Of a stretch of 64,000 nucleotides of DNA, positions 24,968-32,925 are shown piece by piece. The position numbers and the translations under genes were made by a program. The notes under the pieces were generated by a model that worked only from the letters and a program-made list of their open reading frames with translations, searched no databases and had not been told where the DNA came from. The stretch's first letter is position 1, and the number at the start of each line of letters is the position of its first letter. Origin of the DNA: Pseudomonas pseudonitroreducens (lineage in GTDB: Bacteria > Pseudomonadota > Gammaproteobacteria > Pseudomonadales > Pseudomonadaceae); assembly GCF_021603645.1 (NCBI RefSeq), contig NZ_BQHJ01000003.1, forward strand, positions 62,001-126,000, read 5' to 3'.

Positions 24968-25546
24968 ATGCTCCGAGTGGCCCTGTGCGCCTTTCTCCTG
25001 ATGCTCGCTGGTTGCAGTTCGCCCGGTGCGTTCTTCGGTGCGCTGGACGGGCCGCCGTTCGGCGCGTTGCCAGCGAATTCGCAGCAGGCCACGGTGTACC
25101 TCTACCGACCGCAGAACCAGTGGTCTGACGAGGAGCTGGAAGCGCCCGGTCTGTTCATCAACAACGAACTGATCGGCAGCTTGCCTAGCAACGGCTACTT
25201 AGCCCTGAGTTTTGCCCCCGGCAGTTATCCACTGCAGATGCGTCGTCCGCTGCTGGGCAGTTTCTGGACCTTCTTCGCCGGCGGCAGCCTGGACTTCACC
25301 CTGATTGCCGGGTTTACCCTGGAAGCTCGTGCCGGCGAGGTGTACTACCTGCGCTACGACGAGACCCACACGCCACCCAAGTACGAGCACACCGCCGGCC
25401 AGGGCGCCGGCCCGCTGCAACTGGTGGGCAAGGAGCTGGGCTCGCGGGAAATCCCCGCCACGCGCCAGGTACAGGAGCCGGTGAGCATCGCCGCCAGCGG
25501 CAAGGAAGTCGAAGGGCCGGGCTTCTTCGAGCGTATCGGTCTGTGA
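24968..25546 (+). CDS. DUF2846-type outer lipoprotein
   Basis: 192 residues. A lipoprotein signal ends in the lipobox LAGC (Cys16), followed by Ser-Ser, which favours transport to the outer membrane. The mature domain has the DUF2846 pattern: TVYLYRPQNQW, FINNELIGSLPSNGYLALSFAPGSY and EVYYLRYDE, a small beta-sandwich. Function unknown. Followed by a probable terminator. Confidence 0.82.
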   Translation: MLRVALCAFLLMLAGCSSPGAFFGALDGPPFGALPANSQQATVYLYRPQNQWSDEELEAPGLFINNELIGSLPSNGYLALSFAPGSYPLQMRRPLLGSFWTFFAGGSLDFTLIAGFTLEARAGEVYYLRYDETHTPPKYEHTAGQGAGPLQLVGKELGSREIPATRQVQEPVSIAASGKEVEGPGFFERIGL

Positions 25547-25561
25547 GATTCACGTCCCTCT

Positions 25562-25598
25562 GGAGTTATGAGGGCAACTCATAGCTCCTTGAGTTTTT
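25562..25598 (+). terminator. Probable terminator after lipoprotein gene
   Basis: GGAGTTATGAG and CTCATAGCTCC form an 11-bp stem with one G-T wobble and a 5-nt loop, followed by TTGAGTTTTT. It lies 16 bp past the stop codon. The T tract is interrupted, so efficiency is uncertain. Confidence 0.6.
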
Positions 25599-25604
25599 GT
25601 GGTT

Positions 25605-25625
25605 ACCGGGCCGCGCGGGCCCGGT
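25605..25625 (+). promoter_or_regulatory. GC-rich hairpin in the fae-locus leader
   Basis: ACCGGGCC, 5-nt loop, GGCCCGGT: a perfect 8-bp stem. It lies 50 bp before a 32-codon ORF and is followed by a short A tract. The rest of the 326-bp gap 25547-25872 contains this hairpin, the terminator before it, the small ORF and a weaker GCCCG/CGGGC stem near 25825-25842. Confidence 0.5.
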
Positions 25626-25675
25626 GCTAAAAATCGTCGCACCAGCTCATCGACAACAACAAAGAGCGACGCGAC

Positions 25676-25774
25676 ATGACTTCCTTCCTGCTTTCCCCGC
25701 CCTTGATCCGTCCGCTGCACTCCGGCCTGTCCGGTGCTTTCGCGCACCCGTCCGATACGCCCATCGACAGCTGA
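25676..25774 (+). CDS. Candidate 32-residue leader peptide ORF
   Basis: ATG 25676 to TGA 25774 encodes 32 residues beginning MTSFLLSPPLIRP and ending HPSDTPIDS. Third codon positions are mostly G or C as in neighbouring genes. AAAGAG lies about 10 bp upstream as a weak ribosome site. It is the only small frame with a proper start in this leader and lies 98 bp before the fae-like start. It could be a regulatory leader peptide or a tiny functional peptide; I recognise no family, and chance cannot be excluded at this length. Confidence 0.4.
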   Translation: MTSFLLSPPLIRPLHSGLSGAFAHPSDTPIDS

Positions 25775-25872
25775 TCCCAATCTTTCTCCCCCGGCGCCCT
25801 CCGCCGGTTTTGCCACGGGCCGCCCGAGCGTGCCCGGGCTTTCCTGCACCCCACGTTTGCATGAGGTACCCC

Positions 25873-26385
25873 ATGAAAAAGCTCGACCTGTACATCGGTG
25901 AAGGTTTCGAAGGCCCCGGCGTCAACGCCGCGCACATCAACATCCTGCTCGGCCCGCGCAGCGGCCCGGCCGGCCAGGCGTTCTCCAACAGCCTGGCATC
26001 GCCCAGCCAGGGGCACTGCCCGTTCATGGTGATCGCCCAGCCGAACGTCCCGGTCAAGCCGATGACCCTCTACGTGAACAAGGCGGAGATCAACGGCGAC
26101 CTGCATGCCAACGCCACCTGGGGCGCGTCCCAGGCCGGCATCGCCAAGGCCGTCACCGAGGCGCTGCTGGATGGCACCCTGCCGCCCGAAGCCGAGGACG
26201 AGTGGGCCATCGTCACCGCCAACTGGGTCAACCCGGGCTGCGACGACCTGGATGCCGTCTACCTGAACAACTACAACGCTTGCCGCACCGCGATCCGCGC
26301 CGCGCTGGCCTGCAAGCCCGAGCGGGCGCAGCTGGCCGACGTGGTCAACGCCATCGCCAACCCCTTCTACACCCCCAAGGCCTGA
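25873..26385 (+). CDS. Formaldehyde-activating enzyme (Fae) homologue
   Basis: 170 residues, the length of methylotroph Fae. Shared marks are the N-terminal YIGEGFEGPG, NAAHINILLGPRSGPAG with His21 where Fae has its AHID histidine, the block IAQPNVPVKPMTLYVNKAEI and the late PEAEDEWAIVTANWV. True Fae couples formaldehyde to tetrahydromethanopterin; Pseudomonas lacks that cofactor, so this copy probably acts on another aldehyde or cofactor. ATG 25873 is chosen because GAGGT lies ahead; an in-frame ATG four codons upstream is possible. First gene of a likely operon with an aldo/keto reductase 10 bp downstream. Confidence 0.85.
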   Translation: MKKLDLYIGEGFEGPGVNAAHINILLGPRSGPAGQAFSNSLASPSQGHCPFMVIAQPNVPVKPMTLYVNKAEINGDLHANATWGASQAGIAKAVTEALLDGTLPPEAEDEWAIVTANWVNPGCDDLDAVYLNNYNACRTAIRAALACKPERAQLADVVNAIANPFYTPKA

Positions 26386-26395
26386 GGTAAGCGCC

Positions 26396-27430
26396 ATGCA
26401 ATACATCCGTCTCGGCAACTCCGGCCTGCAGGTTTCCAAGCTGTGCCTGGGCACCATGAACATGGGTACCCCGGACTGGAAGCCGTGGATCTTCGATGAA
26501 CAGAAAAGCGAGCCGATCGTGAAGCACGCGCTGGATGCCGGCGTGAACTTCATCGACCTCGCCGACTTCTATTCCGCCGGCGTCGGCGAGGAAGTGGTCT
26601 GTCGCATCCTCAAGCGCCTGGTGCGCCGCGAGGACGTGGTGATCACCACCAAGGTCGGCTACGGCACACGCCCTGGCATCAATGCCAGCGGCCATTCGCG
26701 CAAGCACATCATGGATGGCATCGACGCCTCCCTGAAGCGCATGGGCATGGATTACGTCGATATCTACATGCTGCACTTCTACGACGTGAACACCCCGGTG
26801 GAAGAGGTCATGGGCGCGCTGAACGATATCGTTCGCGCCGGCAAGGCCCGCTACATCGGCGTCTCCACCATGCTTACCGGCCAACTGGCGAAGATCCTCA
26901 TGGCCTGCGAACGCAATGGCTGGGTCAAGCCGATCAACATGCAGCTGCAGCTCAACTGCGCCTACCGCGAGGAAGAGCGCGAGATGATCCCGTTCTGCCG
27001 CGACCAGGGCCTCGGCGTCTCGGTGTTCAGCCCGCTGGCGCGTGGCCTGCTGACCGGCGACGCGAGCTCGACGCGCAACCAGACCGACTTCTTCACCCAG
27101 CAGATGTACGCCGACGAGGCGTCCTTCGAGATCGCCCGCTCCGTGCAGCGCGTGGCGCAACGCCGTGACGTGTCCAACGCGCAGATCGCCCAGGCCTGGG
27201 TCCTGCAGCATTCGGGGGTGGACTGCATGCTGGTCGGTGCCGACACCACCGCGCAGTTCGACAGCGCCCTGGCTGCGCTGGAAACCCGTCTGGATGACGA
27301 GGAAATCCACGAGCTGGAGCGCAACTACACGCCGTGCGACGTGATCAACGACTACTCCGCCGGCAAGCGCATCCTGCGTGTCGCCCGGCCCATGCGTGAA
27401 GCCTTCGCGCTGACGGAGGCGGTGGCATGA
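26396..27430 (+). CDS. Aldo/keto reductase (YajO-like)
   Basis: 344 residues. The AKR tetrad is visible: Asp54 and Tyr59 in FIDLADFY, Lys86 in TTKVG and His127 in MLHFYD. The LARGLL segment and the C-terminal NADPH site are normal. Sequence character is closest to the E. coli YajO group (pyridoxal / ketose reductases). It reduces or oxidises a carbonyl with NADP(H) in the cytoplasm. It lies 10 bp after the Fae homologue and overlaps the aldehyde dehydrogenase start by four bases (ATGA). Confidence 0.9.
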   Translation: MQYIRLGNSGLQVSKLCLGTMNMGTPDWKPWIFDEQKSEPIVKHALDAGVNFIDLADFYSAGVGEEVVCRILKRLVRREDVVITTKVGYGTRPGINASGHSRKHIMDGIDASLKRMGMDYVDIYMLHFYDVNTPVEEVMGALNDIVRAGKARYIGVSTMLTGQLAKILMACERNGWVKPINMQLQLNCAYREEEREMIPFCRDQGLGVSVFSPLARGLLTGDASSTRNQTDFFTQQMYADEASFEIARSVQRVAQRRDVSNAQIAQAWVLQHSGVDCMLVGADTTAQFDSALAALETRLDDEEIHELERNYTPCDVINDYSAGKRILRVARPMREAFALTEAVA

Positions 27431-28866
27431 GCGCGCTGCTGAAGACCGGTCACTACATCGATGGCCAGTGGGTGACAGGCGCTGTGACCTACCCGGTGCG
27501 CAACCCGGCCAGCGGCGCGCTGATCGTCGACGTGGCGCGTGGCGGCGTCGAGGAAACCGATGCCGCCATCGCCGCCGCCGAACGTGCGCTACCAGCCTGG
27601 CGCGCGCTGACCGCCAAGGAGCGCAGTGCGCGCATCCGCCGCTGGGGCGAGCTGATGCTGCAGCGCCAGGACGACCTGGCGCGCCTGCTCAGCACCGAGC
27701 AGGGCAAGCCGCTGGCGGAGGCCAAAGGTGAGGTCGCCTATGCGGCGAGCTTCCTCGAATGGTTCGCCGAGGAGGCCAAGCGGGTGTACGGCGACGTGAT
27801 CCCCTCGCCCAGGGGCGACGCGCGCATCGTGGTGATCAAGCAGGCGATCGGCGTGGTCGCCGCGATCACGCCGTGGAACTTCCCGCTGGCGATGGTCACC
27901 CGCAAGGTCGGCCCGGCCCTGGCCGCCGGCTGCACCATGATCCTCAAGCCTTCGGAAGAAACCCCGCTGTCGGCCTTCGCTCTTGCGGTGCTGGCGGAAG
28001 AGGCGGGCATTCCGGCGGGCGTGTTCAACATCGTCTCCGGCGACGCTCCTGCCATTGGTGCTGCTATCCAGGCGTCTGGCGCGGTGCGCAAGCTGTCCTT
28101 CACCGGCTCGACCCGCACCGGCAAACTGCTGATGCGCCAGGCGGCGGAGACGTTGAAGAAAGTCTCGCTGGAACTGGGCGGCAACGCTCCCTTCATCGTC
28201 TTCGATGACGCCGACATCGACGCCGCCGTACGCGGTGCCATGGCCTCGAAGTTCCGCAACACCGGGCAGACCTGCGTGTGCGTCAACCGCTTCTATATCC
28301 AGGACAGCGTCTACGACACCTTCGTCTCGCGGCTGGCCGACGCCGTGCGCGCCATGCGCGTGGGCAACGCGCTGGAGGGCGAAACCGAGCAGGGGCCGCT
28401 GATCAACGCGGCGGCGCTGGCCAAGGTCGAGCAGCATGTCGGCGACGCCCTGGAGAACGGCGCGAAGCTGCTGTGCGGCGGCCGTCGTCATGCGCTGGGC
28501 GGCACCTTCTATGAGCCCACCGTGCTGGCCGAAGCGAACCCGCGGATGCTGATCGCCAGTGAAGAGACCTTCGGCCCGGTGGCCGCGTGCTTCCGCTTCC
28601 GCGACGAGGCTGAAGTCCTGAGTCTGGCAAACGATACGCCCTACGGGCTCTCCGCCTATTTCTACAGCCGCGATATCGGCCGCGTCTGGCGCATGGCCGA
28701 AGGCCTGGAAGCGGGCATGGTCGGCATCAACGAAGGAATCATCTCCACCGAGGTCGCGCCCTTTGGCGGTATCAAGGAGTCGGGCCTGGGCCGCGAAGGC
28801 TCGAAGTACGGCATCGAGGACTACGTGGAGATCAAGTACCTGCTCATGGGCGGCCTGTCCGCCTGA
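27427..28866 (+). CDS. Aldehyde dehydrogenase, GabD/succinate-semialdehyde type
   Basis: 479 residues. Catalytic Glu249 is in LELGGNAPF and nucleophile Cys283 in [11 protein letters not shown]. The flanking [19 protein letters not shown] and [25 protein letters not shown] (last motif at about residues 440-465) follow E. coli GabD closely, so an NADP-dependent semialdehyde oxidation is likely. It starts inside the last codon of the aldo/keto reductase gene. In this setting it probably oxidises the product of the upstream enzymes rather than acting in GABA breakdown. Confidence 0.9.
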   Translation: MSALLKTGHYIDGQWVTGAVTYPVRNPASGALIVDVARGGVEETDAAIAAAERALPAWRALTAKERSARIRRWGELMLQRQDDLARLLSTEQGKPLAEAKGEVAYAASFLEWFAEEAKRVYGDVIPSPRGDARIVVIKQAIGVVAAITPWNFPLAMVTRKVGPALAAGCTMILKPSEETPLSAFALAVLAEEAGIPAGVFNIVSGDAPAIGAAIQASGAVRKLSFTGSTRTGKLLMRQAAETLKKVSLELGGNAPFIVFDDADIDAAVRGAMASKFRNTGQTCVCVNRFYIQDSVYDTFVSRLADAVRAMRVGNALEGETEQGPLINAAALAKVEQHVGDALENGAKLLCGGRRHALGGTFYEPTVLAEANPRMLIASEETFGPVAACFRFRDEAEVLSLANDTPYGLSAYFYSRDIGRVWRMAEGLEAGMVGINEGIISTEVAPFGGIKESGLGREGSKYGIEDYVEIKYLLMGGLSA

Positions 28867-28962
28867 CGCCCCGCCAGGGAGTTCTGCCTCGGCCGCCGCG
28901 CCTTCCCGGGCGCGGTGGCCCAACCTCGCTGTGTTTCCTATAACAACAAGTCGGAGACGATC

Positions 28963-30324
28963 ATGTCGGGTCAAACAGTCAAAATCGATGACCTGCCCAT
29001 CGGCAGGTTCCACATCAAGATCGCCGGACTCACTTTCGGCGCCCACTTCACCGATGGCTACATCCTCGGCCTCATCGGCATCGCCTTCACCCTGATCAAC
29101 CCGCAGATGGCGCTGACGCCCTTCTGGCAAGGGCTGATCGGCAGCTCGGCACTGCTCGGCCTGTTCCTCGGCAGCCTGTTCTTCGGCTGGATTTCCGATC
29201 ACCTCGGCCGGCAGAAGATCTTCCTCATCAGCTTCGTGCTGATCACCATAGCCTCGGTGATGCAGTTCTATGTCGAATCCGCGATGCAGCTGTTTCTCTG
29301 CCGGGTGCTGATCGGCATCGGGCTGGGCGGCGACTTCAGCGTCGGCCACGCGATGCTCGCGGAATTCGCACCGCGCAAGCATCGCGGTGTGCTGCTGGGC
29401 TCGTTCAGCGTGATCTGGACCTTCGGCTATGTCGCCGCCACCTTTGTCGGCACCGCCATGCTGCCGCTGGGCGACGACGCCTGGCGCTGGATGCTGGCGT
29501 CCTCGGCGATCCCCGCCGCGATGATCCTGATCGCCCGCATCGGCACGCCTGAGTCACCCCGCTGGCTGGTTTACAAGGGCCGCATCGAGGAAGCCCGCGC
29601 CATCGTGCACAAGCACCTGGGCGCCAACGTGGAGATCGACGAAGAGGTCATCAACCGCAAGCACAGCGGCTACAAGGCGCTGTTCAGCCGCGAGTACCGC
29701 AAGCGCACCGCCTTCAACTGCCTGTTCTTCATCTGCATTGTCATGCCGTATTTCGCCATCTACACCTTCCTGCCGTCGATTCTGCAGAAGATGGGGCTGG
29801 CCGAAGGCTTCGGCACCGAGATGATGCTCAACGCGCTGCTGATCGTCGGCGCAGTGCTGGGCATCTGGTGCACCGTCAAGTTCAGCCGCCGCGGCTTCCT
29901 CATCAACTCGTTCCTGATCCTCGCCGCCTCGCTGTTCCTGCTGGTGCTGCTGCCCGGCAGCCTGGCCTGGCTGATGGTGGCGTGCTTTGGCCTGTTCACC
30001 CTGGTGCTGTCGGCGGTGAGCAATCTGGTCGGTGTCTACCCGGCGGAAAGCTTCCCCACCGAAGTGCGCGCTGGCGGTATCGGCCTGGCCACGGCGGCCA
30101 GCCGCCTGGGCTCGGCGCTGAGCACCTTCCTGCTGCCGGTGAGCGTGGCGGGCATCGGGCTCAACCCGACCATGGCGATCCTCGCCGGGGTCCTGCTGTT
30201 CGGCGCGATCATCTCCATCGCCTGGGCGCCGGAAACCAAGCACCTGACCCTCGCTGATTGCGGGCGCGGGGAGTCCGGTGGCGAACCATCGTCCGCACCG
30301 GTCAAGGTGGCCAGCGTCGCCTGA
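28963..30324 (+). CDS. MFS transporter, sugar/aromatic-acid porter type
   Basis: 453 residues with twelve predicted helices. Marks of the sugar-porter/AAHS group are FGWISDHLGRQKIF after helix 2, RVLIGIGLGGDFSVGHAM in helix 4 and PESPRWLVYKG before the central loop. ATG 28963 follows CGGAGA. It starts 96 bp after the aldehyde dehydrogenase and is read the same way, so it probably imports the substrate of the fae-like/AKR/ALDH pathway by proton symport. Confidence 0.88.
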   Translation: MSGQTVKIDDLPIGRFHIKIAGLTFGAHFTDGYILGLIGIAFTLINPQMALTPFWQGLIGSSALLGLFLGSLFFGWISDHLGRQKIFLISFVLITIASVMQFYVESAMQLFLCRVLIGIGLGGDFSVGHAMLAEFAPRKHRGVLLGSFSVIWTFGYVAATFVGTAMLPLGDDAWRWMLASSAIPAAMILIARIGTPESPRWLVYKGRIEEARAIVHKHLGANVEIDEEVINRKHSGYKALFSREYRKRTAFNCLFFICIVMPYFAIYTFLPSILQKMGLAEGFGTEMMLNALLIVGAVLGIWCTVKFSRRGFLINSFLILAASLFLLVLLPGSLAWLMVACFGLFTLVLSAVSNLVGVYPAESFPTEVRAGGIGLATAASRLGSALSTFLLPVSVAGIGLNPTMAILAGVLLFGAIISIAWAPETKHLTLADCGRGESGGEPSSAPVKVASVA

Positions 30325-30358
30325 GATTGCCGACCCGGTCCCTGGGCGCGGACTGCGC

Positions 30359-31234
30359 TCAGGGATTGCTGACCAGCCCCAGCCAGTCCTGGAAGCGCTG
30401 CACCTTTGACAATCCCTTCTTCTCCGTTGCGATGTCCAGCCAGTAGCCATAGGGGCCGATCACCTCGACCGGGGTGATCGGCAGCAGGCTGCCGGCGGCC
30501 AGTTCGCGCTCGATCATCTGCCGGTCGATCACTGCCAGGCCGCCGCCGGCCAGGGCGGTGTGGATCACCTGATCGAGCGTGCTGAACTCGATCCCGCTGC
30601 TGGCGTCGACGTCCGTCCGGTCCATCGCCGCCAGCCAGTTTTCCCAGACCCTCAGGCGCTTGCCTTCGTGGAGGATATGCAGCAGCGGGAAGGCGTTGAG
30701 CTCCGGCGGCTGGCCGTCGTCGAACAACTCAGGGCTGGCGACGGCGATATGACGCTCCATGACCAGCAGTTCGCTGTGGCATTGCGTGGCCTGTTGCAGG
30801 CCGAAGCGAATGCGGCAGTCCAGTTCACCGGCATTCTCGGTTTCCAGGTGGTTGGTAACGCTGAGGCTGATATCCGGGTAGCGCCGCAGGAAGTCGCGCA
30901 ACCGCGGCGACAGCCAGCGGGTACCCCAGGTGGGTGGCGCAAGGATGCGCAGGCGCTGGCGCAGGTTGGGCACGCGTACCGCTTGCAGCGCGCGTTCCAT
31001 CTGGTCGAAGGCTTCGCCCAGGTGCGGGGCGAGGGCGCTGCCGGCTTCGGTCAGGGTCAGGCCTCGGGGCGTGCGCAGGAACAGGCTGATTCCGAGGTAT
31101 TCCTCCAGTTGCTTGATCTGCCGGCTGACAGCTCCCTGGGTGACGTTCAATGCATCGGCCGCACGATTGAAACTGCGATGGTGGGCCACTTCTTCAAAGA
31201 CGCGGAGCATGGTCAGGGGCGGCAGGTTACGCAT
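30359..31234 (-). CDS. LysR-family regulator (GcvA-like)
   Basis: 291 residues. The helix-turn-helix is MLRVFEEVAHHRSFNRAADALNVTQGAVSRQIKQLEEYLG (residues 9-48), then the substrate-binding domain with RLRILAPPTWGTRWLSPRL and ALAGGGLAVIDRQMIERELAAG, the GcvA/AmpR subgroup pattern. It converges on the MFS gene with a 34-bp gap, so it is the natural candidate regulator of the 25873-30324 operon, though it sits at the far end from the operon promoter. Confidence 0.92.
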   Translation of the reverse strand: MRNLPPLTMLRVFEEVAHHRSFNRAADALNVTQGAVSRQIKQLEEYLGISLFLRTPRGLTLTEAGSALAPHLGEAFDQMERALQAVRVPNLRQRLRILAPPTWGTRWLSPRLRDFLRRYPDISLSVTNHLETENAGELDCRIRFGLQQATQCHSELLVMERHIAVASPELFDDGQPPELNAFPLLHILHEGKRLRVWENWLAAMDRTDVDASSGIEFSTLDQVIHTALAGGGLAVIDRQMIERELAAGSLLPITPVEVIGPYGYWLDIATEKKGLSKVQRFQDWLGLVSNP

Positions 31235-31571
31235 GGCGGGGCCATCCGAAAGTACGCTCGAGGCGCGGGCATTTTTCGCCGATTCTAGCGATGGCGGAGC
31301 CTATGGAATATGCGTTTTTCTCCGCTTCGGCCTGCGCTTTCGCTGATTGTCGGATGCCTTCGCCAGGGGCTGACACGGGGCCTGCGGGCACACCGTGCGC
31401 AGGGAAGGTCAGCGCGATGACACCGCGCCTTTTTCTTCTGCCCAGAACAGACGGCCACCGCGGCGCGCGGTGGTGTAGTAGCGGCGTATTACCCTGCTGC
31501 CGTCGCGACTGTCTAAGCTCTCCCGCATGCCCGGCCGCCACGGCCGGGCCCTGCCGGGAGGATGCCCCCAG
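31235..31571. other. Non-coding gap with a GC-rich hairpin
   Basis: This 337-bp stretch between divergent genes holds the LysR and DJ-1 promoters. The one clear structure is CCACCGCG, 3-nt loop, CGCGGTGG at 31455-31473, about 100 bp before the DJ-1 start. A CCCGGCCG/CGGCCGGG-like stem overlaps 31527-31547. I see no convincing small gene. Confidence 0.5.
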
Positions 31572-32153
31572 ATGGCCGCGAAGAAGATCCTGATGCTGGT
31601 CGGCGATTACGCCGAAGATTACGAAACCATGGTGCCGTTCCAGGCACTGTTGATGGTCGGGCATAGCGTCCATGCCGTCTGCCCGGACAAGAAGGCCGGC
31701 CAGAGCATCCGCACCGCCATCCACGATTTCGAAGGCGACCAGACCTACAGCGAAAAGCCGGGTCACAACTTCGCCCTCAACGCCACCTTCGCCGATGTGC
31801 GCGCCGAGGACTACGACGCGCTGCTGATTCCCGGGGGCCGCGCGCCGGAATACCTGCGCCTGAACGCCAGGGTGATCGAGCTGGTGAAAGCCTTCGACGC
31901 CGCGAAGAAACCCATCGCCGCCGTCTGCCACGGCGCCCAGCTGCTGGCCGCCGCCGGAGTGCTCAAGGGCCGCGCGTGCAGTGCCTACCCGGCCTGCGGC
32001 CCGGAAGTGACGCTGGCCGGTGGCGAGTACGTGGACATCCCGGTGGATGCCGCGCATGTCGATGGCAACCTGGTCACCGCGCCCGCGTGGCCGGCGCACC
32101 CGGCGTGGCTGGCGAAGTTCCTCGACGTGCTGGGTACGAAGATCAGCCTGTAA
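31572..32153 (+). CDS. DJ-1/PfpI-family protein
   Basis: 193 residues with the class I glutamine amidotransferase-like fold. The nucleophile elbow is [10 protein letters not shown] with Cys119, followed by Gly-Ala as in PfpI/YhbO; the acidic residue is in GDYAEDYE near residue 13. Family members act as glyoxalase III, deglycase or chaperone in carbonyl and oxidative stress. The start follows GGGAGGATGCC. The gene follows the aldehyde-handling locus but is divergent from its regulator. Confidence 0.88.
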   Translation: MAAKKILMLVGDYAEDYETMVPFQALLMVGHSVHAVCPDKKAGQSIRTAIHDFEGDQTYSEKPGHNFALNATFADVRAEDYDALLIPGGRAPEYLRLNARVIELVKAFDAAKKPIAAVCHGAQLLAAAGVLKGRACSAYPACGPEVTLAGGEYVDIPVDAAHVDGNLVTAPAWPAHPAWLAKFLDVLGTKISL

Positions 32154-32186
32154 ACTGGTCCGTCATCGAAGCTGGAGAAGCCGTCC

Positions 32187-32489
32187 ATGTGCGAACTCTA
32201 TGTAAAGGCCGATCCGATTCTCTATGAGTCGCGCTCCCGCTCGCTGCGCATCCGTGGCGTGGTCACCACGCTGCGCCTGGAGAACCAGTTCTGGGACATC
32301 CTGCGCGAGATCGCCGAGGTGGACGGCATGACCACCAACCAACTGATCGCCAAGCTCTATGACGAGGTGATGGACTACCGCGGGGAGGTGGTGAATTTCG
32401 CCTCCTTCCTGCGAGTGAGCTGCACGCGCTTCCTCGCCCAGCGCCGTGACAATGTCGTCGAGCTGAACCGGGTGCCGCGCAGCGCCTGA
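32187..32489 (+). CDS. Ribbon-helix-helix domain protein
   Basis: 100 residues. The RHH_4 type pattern is clear: SRSLRIRGVVTTLRLENQFWDILREIAEVDGMTTNQLIAKL (residues 16-56): a strand pairing with its dimer mate, then two helices. Such small proteins bind DNA as dimers, sometimes autogenously. It starts 33 bp after the DJ-1 stop, likely the same transcript. Target unknown. Confidence 0.82.
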   Translation: MCELYVKADPILYESRSRSLRIRGVVTTLRLENQFWDILREIAEVDGMTTNQLIAKLYDEVMDYRGEVVNFASFLRVSCTRFLAQRRDNVVELNRVPRSA

Positions 32490-32498
32490 CTGCTTTTA

Positions 32499-32589
32499 GT
32501 AGGACCGAGGGGGACGCCCAGTCCTTGCTCGCGAACAGGTTTCCCGGCAGCACCTGAGCTGGGCGGTTCGCGAGCAAGCTCGCTCCTAC
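32499..32589. repeat. REP pair (GAGCTTGCTCGCGAAC family)
   Basis: A 38-nt long-form unit (32499-32536, containing CCGAGGGGGACGCCCAGTCC) and a reversed 24-nt unit (32566-32589) form a hairpin with a 29-nt loop. The long-form unit matches those at 24048, 37800 and 38255. Confidence 0.82.
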
Positions 32590-32661
32590 AGGAGAACGCC
32601 GGTGCTGCCGGTTGTTGTAGGAGCAACGGTCTTTTCCTGGGGAGTCCGTACCTATGCATGC

Positions 32662-32788
32662 CCCTCACCCCAGCCCTGGCTGCGCGCCCCGCTCCTCAGG
32701 GAGAGGGGCAGCCCGAGCCGGCTGACACTGAGGTTTCATCCTGCACCGAAGGGTCCCCTCTCCCCTTGGGAGAGGGCTAGGGTGAGGG
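32662..32788. repeat. Palindromic repeat (CCCTCACCC family)
   Basis: CCCTCACCCCAGCCCT (32662-32677) pairs with AGGGCTAGGGTGAGGG (32773-32788); inside, GGGAGAGGGG and CCCCTCTCCC form further pairing. This is a common dispersed intergenic palindrome of high-GC proteobacteria. A single GGAGCGGAT REP unit follows at 32813-32835. Confidence 0.75.
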
Positions 32789-32812
32789 ATGGCCCAAGCG
32801 CAGAGGTATCTC

Positions 32813-32835
32813 GTAGGAGCGGATTCATCCGCGAT
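32813..32835. repeat. Single REP unit (GGAGCGGAC family)
   Basis: GTAGGAGCGGATTCATCCGC with one base change in the loop; an isolated unit without a facing partner, between the CCCTCACCC palindrome and the fumarase terminator. Confidence 0.75.
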
Positions 32836-32875
32836 TGACCTGCCCCTGCGCCGAAGTCACAGACATTCACCCATG

Positions 32876-32904
32876 AAAAAGCCCGGCACATGGCCGGGCT
32901 TTTT
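32876..32904 (-). terminator. Terminator after fumarase gene
   Basis: AAAAAGCCCGGC and GCCGGGCTTTTT enclose a CAT-centred loop. The T tract on either strand allows termination both ways; it lies 21 bp past the fumarase stop. Confidence 0.88.
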
Positions 32905-32925
32905 CATGGGGCGGTCATGCAGTGA

